Assembly: GCA_959608885.1 (NCBI GenBank)
Contig: CAUHSG010000009.1
Span: 11,164 to 75,163, forward strand
DNA: 64,000 bases
Source: an uncultured Coriobacteriia bacterium
GTDB taxonomy: Bacteria; Actinomycetota; Coriobacteriia; Coriobacteriales; QAMH01
Direction of reading: 5' to 3'
The notes under the pieces are model-generated. The model searched no databases and was not told where the DNA came from. It saw nothing but the letters and a program-made list of their open reading frames with translations. Numbering within the stretch: the first letter of the stretch is position 1; the number at the start of each line of letters is the position of its first letter. This document shows, piece after piece, positions 63,947-64,000 of the stretch. The position numbers and the translations under genes were made by a program.

Positions 63947-64000
63947 ATGATTAAATTCCTGCATTCAGATAAACCGATTAGCAATATTTCCGAAGATTTG
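63947..64000 (+). CDS. N-terminus of probable KAP-family P-loop NTPase, cut by window end
   Basis: Eighteen codons from ATG 63947 (GGAG upstream): MIKFLHSDKPISNISEDL. The DKPI...ED pattern is typical of the start of KAP NTPases, which occur in membrane complexes and phage-defence loci. The rest is outside the window, so the call is tentative. Confidence 0.5.
   Translation, partial: MIKFLHSDKPISNISEDL

Overview
The window looks like chromosome of a high-GC, anaerobic, gut-type actinobacterium, most likely of the class Coriobacteriia. This is inferred from protein styles only: sortase-anchored surface proteins with InlB-type repeats, a reduced type IV pilus-like operon, a cobalamin-riboswitch ECF transporter, GadB/GadC acid resistance and Fe-S L-serine dehydratase. 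No rRNA, tRNA or CRISPR array was found.

Layout. 1-11.8 kb is a plus-strand cluster of large exported or surface proteins with a membrane GGDEF/EAL-like protein inside it. 11.8-17 kb is AT-rich spacer with a DUF4143-type ATPase behind 23-bp tandem repeats, then two toxin-antitoxin pairs (VapBC-like and Phd/ParE-like). 17-22 kb on the minus strand is a compact pilus/type II secretion-like operon (PilT-like ATPase, four small membrane proteins, GspF-like protein) preceded by a transglutaminase-like lipoprotein. ettA follows, then 2.2 kb without a credible gene but rich in hairpins, then another surface protein. 28-39.6 kb is core: LOG protein, PAP2 phosphatase, rpsO, pnp, CapA-like protein, YchF, L-serine dehydratase. 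39.7-45 kb on the minus strand holds a TetR regulator with a very long acidic tail and a four-gene ECF transporter operon under a cobalamin riboswitch. 45.5-50 kb holds an XRE membrane regulator, gadB and gadC. guaA at 50.4-52.0 kb carries a small integrated element at its 3' end (52.03-55.85 kb, 11-bp direct repeats, tyrosine integrase). Beyond it lie AT-rich genes (a HEPN-like protein and a protein of unknown function), an IS30 remnant and a decayed radical SAM gene. The window ends with an ADP-ribosylglycohydrolase, a frameshifted small gene, a D-2-hydroxyacid dehydrogenase, a DUF2442/HTH protein and the first codons of a probable KAP-type NTPase.

The most notable signals are non-coding. 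Large hairpins with unrelated stems share a nearly identical 14-nt loop built around GARACCCA. A second palindrome family carries TGAGACA/TGTCTCA or CCAGACA/TGTCTGG ends, and two palindromes are read in frame inside the first surface-protein ORF. A 15-bp TAGATAnnnTGTCTA motif occurs twice before the TetR gene and once 11 kb away. The guaA-borne mini-element has both att copies and matching arm-type repeats, so its boundaries can be stated from sequence alone.
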